Origin: Pseudomonas paralactis
GTDB taxonomy: Bacteria > Pseudomonadota > Gammaproteobacteria > Pseudomonadales > Pseudomonadaceae
NCBI RefSeq assembly: GCF_001439735.1
Contig: NZ_JYLN01000004.1
Location: forward strand, 186,001-250,000
Direction: 5' to 3'
Length of the DNA: 64,000 bases
Shown here: piece by piece, positions 11,142-20,449 of the stretch
Layout: each line of letters begins with the position of its first letter
How positions within the stretch are numbered: position 1 is the stretch's first letter
The notes under the pieces: generated by a model
What the model was told of the DNA's origin: nothing
Seen by the model: the letters and a program-made list of their open reading frames with translations, nothing else
Databases searched by the model: none
Translations under genes and position numbers: made by a program

Positions 11142-12013
11142 TTAGTGTTCCCGGCGAGCATGTACAAATACTGGCCATAGCCGGTCTTGCCGAAGTATTT
11201 GGCGCGCTCCAGCAGATAGTCGCGGTCGATCCAGCCGTTTTCGTAGGCGATCTCTTCCAGGCAAGCCACTTTCAGGCCCTGGCGATGCTCGATGGTTTGC
11301 ACGTAAGTCGAGGCTTCGAGCAGGCTGTCATGGGTGCCGGTGTCGAGCCAGGCGAAACCACGACCGAACCGCTCTACGTGCAGATCGCCGCGTTGAAGGT
11401 AGGCGTTGTTGATATCTGTGATTTCCAGCTCGCCGCGTGGCGAAGGCTTGACCGCCTTGGCGATCTTGATCACATCGTTGTCGTAGAAATACAGGCCCGT
11501 CACGGCGTAGTGGGACTTGGGCTTCAGCGGCTTTTCTTCGATGGACAAGGCTCGGCCTTCGCTATCAAAGTCGATCACACCGAAACGCTCCGGGTCCTTG
11601 ACCCAGTAACCGAACACGGTAGCGCCCGACGGACGTTCGGCTGCGCCGCGCAGTTGATCGCTGAAATGCTGACCGTGGAAGATGTTATCTCCCAGGATCA
11701 GGCACACCGGATCATCACCAATGAACTCTTCACCGATGATAAACGCCTGGGCCAAGCCATCCGGCGAAGGCTGCTCGGCATAGCTGAAGCGCACGCCGAA
11801 CTGGCTGCCATCGCCGAGCAGGTTCTGGTATTGCGGCAAGTCCACGGGCGTGGAGATCACCAGGATGTCCTTGATCCCTGCCAGCATCAACACCGAGATC
11901 GGGTAGTAGATCATCGGTTTGTCATACACCGGCAACAGCTGCTTGGACACGCCCAGAGTAATGGGGTGCAAACGGGTGCCGGAACCGCCGGCCAATACAA
12001 TGCCCTTCATCAT
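11138..12013 (-). CDS. rfbA: glucose-1-phosphate thymidylyltransferase RfbA (RmlA)
   Basis: At 291 aa this has the usual size. The N-terminal nucleotidyltransferase motif [16 protein letters not shown] (4-19) is followed by [16 protein letters not shown] and the Mg2+/sugar-binding residues LGDNIFHG. It makes dTDP-glucose from dTTP and glucose-1-phosphate, the entry step of dTDP-L-rhamnose synthesis, and is normally feedback-inhibited by dTDP-rhamnose. Second gene of rfbBACD with four-base overlaps on both sides. Confidence 0.97.
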   Translation of the reverse strand: MMKGIVLAGGSGTRLHPITLGVSKQLLPVYDKPMIYYPISVLMLAGIKDILVISTPVDLPQYQNLLGDGSQFGVRFSYAEQPSPDGLAQAFIIGEEFIGDDPVCLILGDNIFHGQHFSDQLRGAAERPSGATVFGYWVKDPERFGVIDFDSEGRALSIEEKPLKPKSHYAVTGLYFYDNDVIKIAKAVKPSPRGELEITDINNAYLQRGDLHVERFGRGFAWLDTGTHDSLLEASTYVQTIEHRQGLKVACLEEIAYENGWIDRDYLLERAKYFGKTGYGQYLYMLAGNTK

Positions 12014-13092
12014 GCGATCAAATCCTTTGCGTCAGTATTGCCGAGTCGTTCACCTTGATAACTGCCGTCCTGGACCCTGCGGCACCATTCCAGGTTATCG
12101 AGGTACCACTGTACGGTTTTGCGCAGGCCGGTCTCAAAGGTTTCTTCCGGGACCCAGCCCAGCTCACGTTCGATCTTGCTGGCGTCGATGGCGTACCGTT
12201 GGTCGTGGCCCGGGCGATCCTTGACGAAGGTGATCAAGTCAGTGAATTTTTCCACGCCGGCGGGGCGCTGCGGCGCCAGCTCTTCCAGCAGGCCGCAAAT
12301 GCCACGTACCACGTCGATGTTCTTCTGCTCGTTATGGCCGCCGATGTTGTAGGTTTCGCCCACAACGCCTGTGGTCACCACTTTGAGCAGCGCACGGGCG
12401 TGATCCTCGACGAACAGCCAGTCACGTACCTGCAAACCATCGCCGTAGACAGGCAGTGGCTTGCCCGCGAGGGCGTTGAGAATGACCAGAGGGATCAACT
12501 TTTCGGGGAAATGGAATGGCCCGTAGTTGTTCGAGCAATTGGTCAGCAGTACCGGCAGGCCGTATGTACGCTGCCAGGCGCGTACCAGGTGGTCGGACGC
12601 CGCCTTGCTCGCGGAGTAAGGCGAGCTGGGTGCGTAAGGCGTGGTTTCGGTGAAGAGGTCGTCTACACCGTGCAGGTCGCCATACACTTCGTCAGTGGAA
12701 ATATGGTGGAAACGGAACGCGCTTTTGGCCGGTTCTGCCAGCTTCTGCCAATACGCCCGTGTGGCTTCCAGCAGGCTGTAGGTGCCGACGATGTTGGTCT
12801 GGATAAAATCCGACGGACCGTCAATGGAGCGGTCGACGTGGGACTCGGCGGCCAAGTGCATGATCGCATCAGGTTCAAAGCGTGCGAGTACGGCGCTGAC
12901 GGCGGCCTGATCGATGATATCGGCCTGGACAAACTCATAGCGGCTGTTGGACGCGATGCTGGTCAGCGACTCAAGGTTGCCGGCGTACGTCAGCTTGTCC
13001 AGATTGAGCACTTCGTGCTCAGTGTGTTGAATCAGGTGGCGGATCAGGGCAGAGCCAATGAATCCGGCACCGCCGGTGATGAGAATGCGCAT
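12010..13092 (-). CDS. rfbB: dTDP-glucose 4,6-dehydratase RfbB (RmlB)
   Basis: This 360-aa SDR-type enzyme binds NAD+ at [14 protein letters not shown] (about 7-20). Catalytic residues sit in [11 protein letters not shown] (T-D-E triad, about 131-141) and [12 protein letters not shown] (YxxxK, about 162-173). It dehydrates dTDP-glucose to dTDP-4-keto-6-deoxyglucose. It is the first gene of the operon. The 151-bp gap to the divergent fusion gene at 13244 must contain its promoter, though no strong box was seen. The product dTDP-L-rhamnose feeds LPS core/O-antigen and rhamnolipid pathways; no rhamnosyltransferase is encoded nearby. Confidence 0.97.
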   Translation of the reverse strand: MRILITGGAGFIGSALIRHLIQHTEHEVLNLDKLTYAGNLESLTSIASNSRYEFVQADIIDQAAVSAVLARFEPDAIMHLAAESHVDRSIDGPSDFIQTNIVGTYSLLEATRAYWQKLAEPAKSAFRFHHISTDEVYGDLHGVDDLFTETTPYAPSSPYSASKAASDHLVRAWQRTYGLPVLLTNCSNNYGPFHFPEKLIPLVILNALAGKPLPVYGDGLQVRDWLFVEDHARALLKVVTTGVVGETYNIGGHNEQKNIDVVRGICGLLEELAPQRPAGVEKFTDLITFVKDRPGHDQRYAIDASKIERELGWVPEETFETGLRKTVQWYLDNLEWCRRVQDGSYQGERLGNTDAKDLIA

Positions 13093-13243
13093 GTCGAGGG
13101 CCTTTTCCTTAGACGGACAATAAGCGAAAGAAGCATAGCTTGAGTTGTGAATCGGGCCGGCGCAAGCGCGGCGAGCATAAGGGGTTGATTAACGCCCCGG
13201 AACAATGGCGATATAGACGTCTGAAAAAACAAAGGTCGTCACA

Positions 13244-16153
13244 ATGTCGTTAGCCACATTGACCCACCGCGCCAGTTTACCGTGCCCACAAGTAAGCCCC
13301 GATCAAGCGGCAATCCTGCTCGAACGGCACTATGGAATGAGCGGCTTATTACACGCGTTGGGCAGTCAACAAGACCTCAATTACAAAGTTGACAGCGCCG
13401 ATGGCCGTTTCGTTCTGAAAATCTGCCGCGGTGACTACGCCGCTGTGGAACTCCAGGCCCAACACGCGGCCCTCAGTAGTCTGCAAGCACATCTGCATCT
13501 ACGCGTGCCCAAGGTGATTCAGGCGTTGGATGGTAATGAGCTGCTGACGGTGAGCGTCGATGGGCAAACCGTGCACCTGCGGCTACTGGAGTACATCGAC
13601 GGCCAGCCCCTCACGCATTTACCGCACCTGAGCCGCGACGTGATCGCAGGCTTCGGTGAGCTGTGCGCGCAGATGAGCCTCGCGCTGCAAGATTTCGAAC
13701 ATCCAGGCCTTGCGCGCACCCTGCAGTGGGATCCGCGCCACGCGCAGGCGTTGATCACTCATCTGCTGGCAGCCTTGCCTGACCTGCCGCAGCGCGCCGC
13801 ATTGGAACACGTAGCCGCGCAGGTTCAGGCGCATGTCCTACCGTTGGCACCCCACCTGCCGTGGCAAGCGGTGCACATGGACATCACCGATGACAATGTG
13901 GTGTGCCAGCGTGATGCCCAGCGGCGCTGGCGTATTCAAGGCGTGATTGATTTCGGCGATCTGGTGCGCACCTGGCGGGTTGCCGACCTGTCGGTAACCT
14001 GCTCGGCCCTGTTGCACCACGCCCACGGTGACCCATTTGCGATTCTGCCGGCAATCCAGGCCTGTCACGCAGTGATGCCGTTACAGCGCGAAGAGCTGGA
14101 GGTGCTGTGGCCGCTGATCGTCGCGCGCGCGGCGGTGTTGGTGCTCAGTAGTGAACAGCAGCAACGCCTGGACCCGGATAACGCCTATTTAAAGAAAAAC
14201 GCTGAGCACGAGTGGGAAATCTTCGATATAGCGACATCAGTGCCGTTTGAGTTGATGCAAGCGGCGATTCTCACCAGCGTGGGCGAGACACGGCCATCCT
14301 TTGCCAGCGATGACTTTGCACCCTTGTTGCCGGGCCTGGTAGGGCGCGAGTTCGCGCTGATCGACCTGGGCGTACTCAGCCCGCATCTGGAGGCAGGTAA
14401 CTGGGAGGCTCCTGGCATAGATCGACGGTTGCTGGCTGAAGCAGCGGCAGTACATGGGCTGGCGGCCAGCCGTTATGGGCAATATCGCTTGTCGCGTACC
14501 TGTCCCGACAGCGCGGTAGAGCCGCAGACCTTCCCCCTGCATGTCGAACTGCACCTGCCCCCTGGCACCGTGCTGCAAGCCCCCTTCGCAGGCACGCTGC
14601 GTGAAGGCGCCGATGGCTTGCTGTGCTTGCACGCCGCCGCGATGAGCCTGCGTGTGTGGGGCGTAAAAACCTCCATCAAGCCTGGGGCCGTGGTGGTCAA
14701 GGGGCAAATAGTGGGTGAGGTTCACGCGCCGCTGACTGTGCAGTTATGCAGCGCCGACCTTGAACCACCACTGTTCTGCACGCCCTCCCGAGCCTCGGCC
14801 TGGCGGGCGTTGTGCCCGTCACCGGCGGCGCTGTTGGGGCTGGTCTGCGATGCCGAGCCGGAGCTGGACCCGCACGCCCTGCTGGCCCGGCGTGATGCCA
14901 GCTTCGCCCGCTCGCAGAAGCATTACTACATTGACCCGCCGCGTATCGAGCGGGGCTGGCGCAACCACCTGATCGACATGCAGGGCCGATCCTACCTGGA
15001 CATGCTCAACAACGTAGCCGTGCTGGGCCATGGCCACCCGCGCATGGCCGCAGTGGCGGCGCGGCAATGGTCGCTGCTCAACACTAACTCGCGATTTCAC
15101 TATGCCGCGGTTGCCGAGTTTTCCGAACGTTTGCTGGCGCTGGCGCCCGAGGGCATGGACCGCGTGTTTTTGGTCAACAGCGGCACCGAAGCCAATGACC
15201 TGGCGATTCGCCTGGCTTGGGCCTACAGCGGCGGGCGCGACATGCTCAGCGTGCTGGAGGCGTACCACGGCTGGTCAGTGGCGGCGGACGCCGTGTCCAC
15301 ATCAATTGCCGATAACCCCCAGGCATTGAGCAGCCGCCCGGACTGGGTACACCCGGTGACAGCACCCAATACCTACCGCGGCGAATTCCGCGGGCCAGAT
15401 AGCGCACCGGATTACGTGCGAAGTGTGGAACACAACCTGGCGAAAATTGCCGCAAGCCAACGCCAGTTGGCCGGGTTTATCTGTGAACCGGTATACGGCA
15501 ATGCCGGGGGCATCTCTCTGCCGCCGGGTTACTTGCAGCAGGTGTATGGCTTGGTCCGTGCCCAAGGTGGCGTGTGCATCGCCGATGAGGTGCAGGTAGG
15601 TTACGGCCGCATGGGCCATTTCTTCTGGGGTTTTGAAGAGCAGGGCGTGGTGCCGGACATCATCACCATGGCCAAAGGCATGGGTAACGGCCAGCCTTTG
15701 GGTGCGGTAATCACCCGTCGAGAAATTGCCGAGGCGCTGGAGGCCGAAGGGTATTTCTTCTCGTCCTCGGGAGGCAGCCCGGTCAGTTGCCAAATCGGCA
15801 TGGCGGTGCTGGACGTGATGGAAGAAGAGAAGCTCTGGGAAAACGCCCAAGTGGTTGGCGGGCATTTCAAGGCTCGACTGGAAGCGTTGATCGACCGCCA
15901 TCCGCTGGTCGGTGCCGTACACGGTTCGGGCTTCTATCTGGGCCTGGAACTGGTGCGTGACCGCTATACCCTGGAACCTGCGACGCAAGAGACGGCCCTG
16001 TTATGTGATCGTCTTCGGGAATTGGGGATTTTCATGCAACCTACCGGCGACTACCTGAACATTCTCAAGATCAAACCGCCGATGGTCACCTCCCGGCAAA
16101 GCGTGGACTTCTTTGTCGATATGCTGTCGAAGGTGCTGGACGAGCAATTGTAA
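13244..16153 (+). CDS. APH-family kinase / M23-like / class III aminotransferase fusion
   Basis: This 969-aa protein has three domains. An aminoglycoside/hydroxylysine-kinase-type phosphotransferase spans about 25-330, with catalytic HMDITDDN (H211, D213) and the metal motif IDFGDL. A middle segment at about 430-520 (VLQAPFAGTLREG...VVKGQIVGEVHAPL) resembles M23/biotinyl-hammerhead folds. A class III PLP aminotransferase follows at about 545-965, with VNSGTEANDLAIRLAW, IADEVQVGYGR (PLP aspartate D781) and the PLP lysine K811 in MAKGMGNG. The two enzymes resemble human hydroxylysine kinase and phosphohydroxylysine/phosphoethanolamine phospho-lyase, so a phosphorylate-then-eliminate catabolic enzyme for an amino alcohol or hydroxylated amino acid is a reasonable inference. 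Followed by aguA. AAAGG upstream supports the ATG. Confidence 0.85.
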   Translation: MSLATLTHRASLPCPQVSPDQAAILLERHYGMSGLLHALGSQQDLNYKVDSADGRFVLKICRGDYAAVELQAQHAALSSLQAHLHLRVPKVIQALDGNELLTVSVDGQTVHLRLLEYIDGQPLTHLPHLSRDVIAGFGELCAQMSLALQDFEHPGLARTLQWDPRHAQALITHLLAALPDLPQRAALEHVAAQVQAHVLPLAPHLPWQAVHMDITDDNVVCQRDAQRRWRIQGVIDFGDLVRTWRVADLSVTCSALLHHAHGDPFAILPAIQACHAVMPLQREELEVLWPLIVARAAVLVLSSEQQQRLDPDNAYLKKNAEHEWEIFDIATSVPFELMQAAILTSVGETRPSFASDDFAPLLPGLVGREFALIDLGVLSPHLEAGNWEAPGIDRRLLAEAAAVHGLAASRYGQYRLSRTCPDSAVEPQTFPLHVELHLPPGTVLQAPFAGTLREGADGLLCLHAAAMSLRVWGVKTSIKPGAVVVKGQIVGEVHAPLTVQLCSADLEPPLFCTPSRASAWRALCPSPAALLGLVCDAEPELDPHALLARRDASFARSQKHYYIDPPRIERGWRNHLIDMQGRSYLDMLNNVAVLGHGHPRMAAVAARQWSLLNTNSRFHYAAVAEFSERLLALAPEGMDRVFLVNSGTEANDLAIRLAWAYSGGRDMLSVLEAYHGWSVAADAVSTSIADNPQALSSRPDWVHPVTAPNTYRGEFRGPDSAPDYVRSVEHNLAKIAASQRQLAGFICEPVYGNAGGISLPPGYLQQVYGLVRAQGGVCIADEVQVGYGRMGHFFWGFEEQGVVPDIITMAKGMGNGQPLGAVITRREIAEALEAEGYFFSSSGGSPVSCQIGMAVLDVMEEEKLWENAQVVGGHFKARLEALIDRHPLVGAVHGSGFYLGLELVRDRYTLEPATQETALLCDRLRELGIFMQPTGDYLNILKIKPPMVTSRQSVDFFVDMLSKVLDEQL

Positions 16154-16273
16154 TAGGTCGATTGTTATCGGCTATTTTGTGTAATATTCGGGCGCTATTA
16201 TGGTTAATAGCTTCCAAAGCCGATTTTTATCCAGATTAAGTCGGTCTTCATCCCATTCGGAGTCCTGAACGCC

Positions 16274-17380
16274 ATGACCACTTTGCACAGCACCCCACGC
16301 GCCGATGGCTTCCATATGCCTGCCGAATGGGCGCCACAGACCCAAACCTGGATGATCTGGCCCGAGCGCCCCGACAACTGGCGCCTGGGCGGCAAGCCTG
16401 CGCAGGCCGCCCATGTGGCCGTGGCCAAGGCCATCGCGCGCTTTGAGCCCGTGACCGTTGCAGTTTCGGCAGGCCAGTACGAGAACGCCCGTGCGCGCCT
16501 GGATGTACCCAATATTCGCTTGGTGGAAATGTCTTCCGACGATGCCTGGGTCCGCGACACGGGCCCTACGTTCGTGATCAACGACAGCGGCGAAGTGCGG
16601 GGCGTGAATTGGGATTTCAACGCCTGGGGTGGTTTTGACGGAGGCCTGTATGCACCGTGGAACCGAGATTCCCAGGTAGGCGGCAAGATCCTGGAGATCG
16701 AGCGGGCGCCGCGTTACCGTACTAAAGGTTTCGTGCTTGAAGGTGGTTCGATCCATGTGGATGGCGAAGGCACCCTGATCACCACCGAAGAGTGCCTGTT
16801 GAACCGCAACCGCAACCCGCACCTGGATCGTGCGGCCATTGAGGCGGTGCTGGCTGATCACCTGGCGGTGGACAAGATCATTTGGTTGCCGGATGGCCTG
16901 TTCAACGACGAAACCGACGGTCATGTGGATAATTTCTGCTGCTACGTGCGCCCAGGCGAAGTGTTGCTGGCCTGGACCGATGACCCGCAAGATCCGAATT
17001 ACTCGCGCTGCCACGCAGCCATGGAGGTGCTGCAAAACAGCACCGATGCCAAGGGGCGCGCGTTCATCGTGCATAAAATGCCAATCCCTGGGCCGTTGTA
17101 TGCCACCGAGGAAGAATGCGCCGGTGTCGATCCGGTGGATGGCAGCCAGGAACGTAACCCAACCGTGCGGTTGGCCGGCTCCTACGTCAACTTCCTGATC
17201 GTCAACGGCGGCATCATTGCGCCGAGTTTCGATGACCCGCTGGACCACCAGGCCAAACAAATCCTGCAGAGCCTGTTCCCGCAGCACGAAGTGGTGATGG
17301 TGCCGGGTCGCGAACTGTTACTGGGGGGCGGCAATATTCACTGCCTGACTCAACAGCAGCCCGCTCCGCACAGAAATTGA
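16274..17380 (+). CDS. aguA: agmatine deiminase AguA
   Basis: This 368-aa guanidino-group-modifying enzyme hydrolyses agmatine to N-carbamoylputrescine and ammonia, in arginine-decarboxylase-route polyamine synthesis or agmatine catabolism. The family motifs are intact: [19 protein letters not shown] at the start, [45 protein letters not shown] with the catalytic histidine, and [11 protein letters not shown] with nucleophile Cys357. GGAG about 12 bases upstream precedes the ATG. It follows the fusion gene by 120 bp and is closed by a strong terminator. The usual aguB partner is not adjacent. Confidence 0.97.
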   Translation: MTTLHSTPRADGFHMPAEWAPQTQTWMIWPERPDNWRLGGKPAQAAHVAVAKAIARFEPVTVAVSAGQYENARARLDVPNIRLVEMSSDDAWVRDTGPTFVINDSGEVRGVNWDFNAWGGFDGGLYAPWNRDSQVGGKILEIERAPRYRTKGFVLEGGSIHVDGEGTLITTEECLLNRNRNPHLDRAAIEAVLADHLAVDKIIWLPDGLFNDETDGHVDNFCCYVRPGEVLLAWTDDPQDPNYSRCHAAMEVLQNSTDAKGRAFIVHKMPIPGPLYATEEECAGVDPVDGSQERNPTVRLAGSYVNFLIVNGGIIAPSFDDPLDHQAKQILQSLFPQHEVVMVPGRELLLGGGNIHCLTQQQPAPHRN

Positions 17381-17440
17381 GTGCAGTTGTAACAGCGCCT
17401 TGAGCGCGAGTGAGCGCTGCGCAACCGCAGTGTTACAGCC

Positions 17441-17473
17441 AAGCCCGCGACCCGGCCAGGTCGCGGGCTTTTT
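17441..17473 (+). terminator. Rho-independent terminator after aguA
   Basis: AAGCCCGCGACC at 17441-17452 pairs perfectly with GGTCGCGGGCTT at 17459-17470 across a six-base loop, followed by TTT. It lies 60 bp after the aguA stop. Confidence 0.88.
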
Positions 17474-17615
17474 CATGCCTGTATACCGGTGAGCACGGGA
17501 CATTGGCATAGCTCTTGTATCGCTGTCGTTACAGTGGACCAAGGGCGATGACTGCACAGTTCTGTCACAAACCTTGAGTAAGTTAGCCGCTCACGCAGCA
17601 GGAGAGAGCGCTGAA

Positions 17616-17831
17616 ATGAATGCCGATATCGACCTGATGAACACGCGCACGTTTCACCCCTTGCGAGTCAACGGCGATGCGATCCATGCGTTGGCGCTGT
17701 GGTTGAAGGCAAACGGCTCGCGACAGGTCAGGCAGGTGCCTGATTTGCGCAGCGTGATGAATGAACGCTACCCGGTGGGGTTGTTCACAGAGGATGAAGT
17801 GCAGGCTCTGTGTGATCTGATGTGTAGTTAA
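17616..17831 (+). CDS. small conserved-type hypothetical protein, 71 aa
   Basis: It begins MNADIDLMNTRTFHPLR and ends DLMCS. The ATG at 17616 is preceded by GGAGAGAG at 17601-17608 with seven-base spacing; a TTG 42 bases earlier has no such site and is rejected as the start. The protein is soluble, with no signal peptide or membrane segment, and a C-terminal acidic helix (FTEDEVQALCDLM). I do not recognise a domain. It is a solitary gene between the aguA terminator and a REP element; such short proteins are common in Pseudomonas with no assigned role. Confidence 0.7.
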   Translation: MNADIDLMNTRTFHPLRVNGDAIHALALWLKANGSRQVRQVPDLRSVMNERYPVGLFTEDEVQALCDLMCS

Positions 17832-17842
17832 GCCGTTTTGTT

Positions 17843-17940
17843 GGGGGGAGCTTGCTCGCGAAAAATTTATAAGCGCCGCGTTCGGCCAGGAACCGTGCGT
17901 TATCGTTGACGTTTTTCGCGAGCGAGCTCGCTCCTACAGG
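17843..17940. repeat. REP-type inverted repeat pair
   Basis: GGGGGAGCTTGCTCGCGAAAAA near the left end faces TTTTTCGCGAGCGAGCTCGCTCC near the right end, about 50 bp apart. It lies between the convergent 71-aa gene and the TonB-dependent receptor and may serve both as terminator. Confidence 0.7.
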
Positions 17941-17963
17941 GGGTGATTCGCGCCTGACTGGTG

Positions 17964-20039
17964 TTAGAAGCTGTAGGTACCGGTGACCACCAGGCTACGC
18001 GGCTCCCCCGGTTGAATCTGCGCCGCACTGGTCGCCGAGGCGTAGTAGTTTTTGTCGGCAATATTGTTCAGCGCCGCCCTCACGTCCCACTCTTTCTGAC
18101 GGAACCCGGCCAGCGCGTCCCAGCGGCCGTATCCCGGCAGTACCACGGTATTGAGGTTGTCGGCGTAGCGATCGCCCACCAGGGTCAATCCGGTTTCCGC
18201 ATACCAGCCCATTTCCGGCTTCCAGGTGATGAACAAGCTGGCATTGCGCTTGGCCACGTCGCTGATGCGTTTGCCTTCAAAGCCGTTGTTGTCTTTCTCT
18301 ACCTTGGCGTCCTGCAGGCCCACGCCGCCGCGTACGTACCAGTTATCGACGATCTTGCCGGTGGCCGTCAGCTCCACGCCGCGTGAACGTTGCTCGCCGG
18401 TAAGCAGGGTAATGGTGCGGTCCAGCGGGTCGCTGGTACGGCGGTTATAGAGTTCCAACTCGTACACAGCCAGGGTGGTGCTCAGGCGATCGTCGAACCA
18501 GTCGCTCTTCACGCCGATTTCCTTCTGCTTGGTCAGCTCCGGGCTCAGGTCGTTAACGCTCCCGGCGGCGTTCGGCGTGATGCCGATCAGGCCGCCACCC
18601 GCTGGCGAGAAGGTCTTGCTCCACGAGGCATAGAACGAATGATTTTCCAGCGGCGTCCACACCAGTCCGACGCGGGGGCTGGTGCTGTGGCTCTTCACGT
18701 TCTCCTGGGTGTTGAGCACCTTGCTGGTGGTATCCACCTCAAAGCGGTCGTAACGCAGCCCGCCCAACAGTTGCCACTGGTCGTTCAGGCGCAGTTGATC
18801 CTGCACATACAGCGCGCTGCTTTCGACTTCTGTGTGGTTGTAACTCGACAGTCGCATGCTCCCGGTGTGGCTCAGGCGGCGATTGGGTTGGTTGAGGTCC
18901 AGGCTGGGTACCGTCCTGGCATCCCGAGCCGAGTACAGCTTCGGATCGCGGCGCTGGCTGCCCAGCTCGATACCGGTGAGCAGGCGATGCTCCAGGCCAA
19001 AGGTGTCGAACCCCCCCTCCAGTTCGAGGTTGTTGAACACGTTGCGGGTGGTCAGGTCTTGCTGCCAGTGTTGGCGGGTGACACTGTTGGTTTTGGTGTC
19101 GTAGCCGGTCTGGTAGGTGTTGTCGAAATCGCTGTTGAGCTTGAACACCCCGAGGGTGTGGCGCAGTTGCCAGTTGGCATTGAGCTCATAGGCGAGCTTG
19201 GAGCGCAGTGACTGGGATTTATCGTCGATGTAATCGCTGTGATCGAAATAAGTGGTGCTGCGGCTCACATCCGCCGGGCGCCCGTTGACCCCGGGAATGC
19301 CACGGTCCGGCGTGCGGTTGTAGCGGCTGTATTCATATTGCACCAGCCAGTTCAGGTCGGGCGTGAGCTGCCAGCTCATCGACGGTGCGAACAACTGGCG
19401 GTTGCCGCTGACGCCATCGCGAAAGCTGTTGTTGTCCTGGTTGCCCATGTTCAGACGCAGGCTGATGGTGTCGCTTGGGTCGGCACTCAGGTCGGCATAC
19501 AGGCTACGCAAATCGTTGCTGCCGCCTTGGGCTTCGATGCTCGATTTATGGCCCGGCGTGGGTAATTTGCTCACGCGGTTGACGATACCGCCCTGGCCAC
19601 CTCGCCCGTACAGCACGGCGGCCGGGCCCTTGAGCACTTCGATACGCTCGATGTTGTGCAGGTCGCGCACGTACTGGCTGTCGTCGCGAATGCCGTCCAG
19701 GTAGAAGTCATTGCTGGCGTCGAAACCGCGTATGCGCAGGCTGTCGAAGCGCGTGTCGGCGCCGCTGCTGACATTGGGAATGCCGCTCAGCGCCTGGCCC
19801 AGGTCGTTGGTGCCGTAAGAGCGCAGGTTGTCGGTTTTTACCGAGTCGATCGCCTGGGGCACATAGCGTACGGAGGTGGCGGTGCGCGTGGCGGTGTTGG
19901 TCTCTTTGACACGTGGGTCGTCTTCGTCAGCCACCGCGTTAATGGAGGTTTCGGGCAGTACCGTAGTCGCGCAGGCAAAGCCGGCAGACAACAGCATAGA
20001 GAGCCCAAGGGCGGTGGGCGTCAGGCAAGGGGTGGACAT
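17964..20039 (-). CDS. TonB-dependent siderophore receptor (Fiu-like, catecholate type)
   Basis: The 691-aa outer-membrane receptor has a signal peptide at about 1-24 (MSTPCLTPTALGLSMLLSAGFACA). The plug domain has YVPQAIDSVKTDNLRSYGTNDLGQALSGIPNVSSG and IERIEVLKGPAAVLYGRGGQGGIVNRVSK. The beta-barrel ends in the typical aromatic SLVVTGTYSF. There is no N-terminal signalling domain, so it is not of the sigma-regulator-coupled FecA/FpvA type. Domain order and plug sequence match Fiu/TIGR01783-type siderophore receptors; the ligand cannot be deduced. A Fur-box-like sequence lies 40-60 bp upstream, indicating iron-repressed expression. Confidence 0.9.
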   Translation of the reverse strand: MSTPCLTPTALGLSMLLSAGFACATTVLPETSINAVADEDDPRVKETNTATRTATSVRYVPQAIDSVKTDNLRSYGTNDLGQALSGIPNVSSGADTRFDSLRIRGFDASNDFYLDGIRDDSQYVRDLHNIERIEVLKGPAAVLYGRGGQGGIVNRVSKLPTPGHKSSIEAQGGSNDLRSLYADLSADPSDTISLRLNMGNQDNNSFRDGVSGNRQLFAPSMSWQLTPDLNWLVQYEYSRYNRTPDRGIPGVNGRPADVSRSTTYFDHSDYIDDKSQSLRSKLAYELNANWQLRHTLGVFKLNSDFDNTYQTGYDTKTNSVTRQHWQQDLTTRNVFNNLELEGGFDTFGLEHRLLTGIELGSQRRDPKLYSARDARTVPSLDLNQPNRRLSHTGSMRLSSYNHTEVESSALYVQDQLRLNDQWQLLGGLRYDRFEVDTTSKVLNTQENVKSHSTSPRVGLVWTPLENHSFYASWSKTFSPAGGGLIGITPNAAGSVNDLSPELTKQKEIGVKSDWFDDRLSTTLAVYELELYNRRTSDPLDRTITLLTGEQRSRGVELTATGKIVDNWYVRGGVGLQDAKVEKDNNGFEGKRISDVAKRNASLFITWKPEMGWYAETGLTLVGDRYADNLNTVVLPGYGRWDALAGFRQKEWDVRAALNNIADKNYYASATSAAQIQPGEPRSLVVTGTYSF

Positions 20040-20079
20040 GGGAGTGTGTATCCAACAGGGTGGGCAGAAAATTTGCGCG

Positions 20080-20099
20080 AATGGTAATGCTTTGCATTT
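20080..20099 (-). promoter_or_regulatory. candidate Fur box
   Basis: The core AATGCTTTGCATT is nearly palindromic and, read leftward, gives GCAAAGCATTACCATT, which resembles Pseudomonas Fur boxes. It lies 41-60 bp upstream of the TonB-dependent receptor start, where a promoter is expected. The match to the 19-bp consensus is partial. Confidence 0.5.
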
Positions 20100-20249
20100 G
20101 CGCGGGTTATCTATTCCCTGTCATGACGCCTGTCAGATTTGTTACTTGATGTGTTTTTATCGGTGACGAGGGACATTCAGCCCTTTTCAACGTAGCGCTT
20201 TAGCTCGCCGCTTAGACGAATATCGCCTAAATACAGACGATTCACGAAA

Positions 20250-20279
20250 TTGACACATAGTTCAACGCGCGCATAGGAT
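20250..20279 (+). promoter_or_regulatory. sigma-70-type promoter of the oprD leader
   Basis: TTGACA at 20250-20255 and TAGGAT at 20274-20279 are separated by 18 bases. Transcription would start near 20286, about 165 bases before the porin ATG, so the leader includes the hairpin at 20326-20359. Confidence 0.55.
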
Positions 20280-20325
20280 TGCGCCCAACGCCTGTGGCTC
20301 ACCGCCATGACTTACTCCAATAAAA

Positions 20326-20366
20326 AAGGCCCGCGGCAGTTCAGTCGTCCGCGGGCCTTCTTTTTG
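20326..20366 (+). terminator. intrinsic terminator/attenuator in the oprD 5' leader
   Basis: AAGGCCCGCGG (20326-20336) pairs perfectly with CCGCGGGCCTT (20349-20359), followed by TCTTTTT. A T-rich tract is also present on the opposite strand. No gene ends at this point on either strand: the flanking genes are divergent. It therefore terminates either a short RNA of about 80 nt starting near 20286, or conditionally the porin mRNA. Confidence 0.7.
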
Positions 20367-20449
20367 CGGCAAAAGTCGACACCAGAAAAAAGCAACACGG
20401 AGCCTGGTGTCACAGCGCGTACTCAACCCGTAATAAGGAATATAAGAAT

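Noticed and set aside
17574..17616. TTG start 14 codons earlier for the 71-aa protein
   Set aside because: No ribosome site before TTG, whereas GGAGAG is well spaced before ATG 17616.
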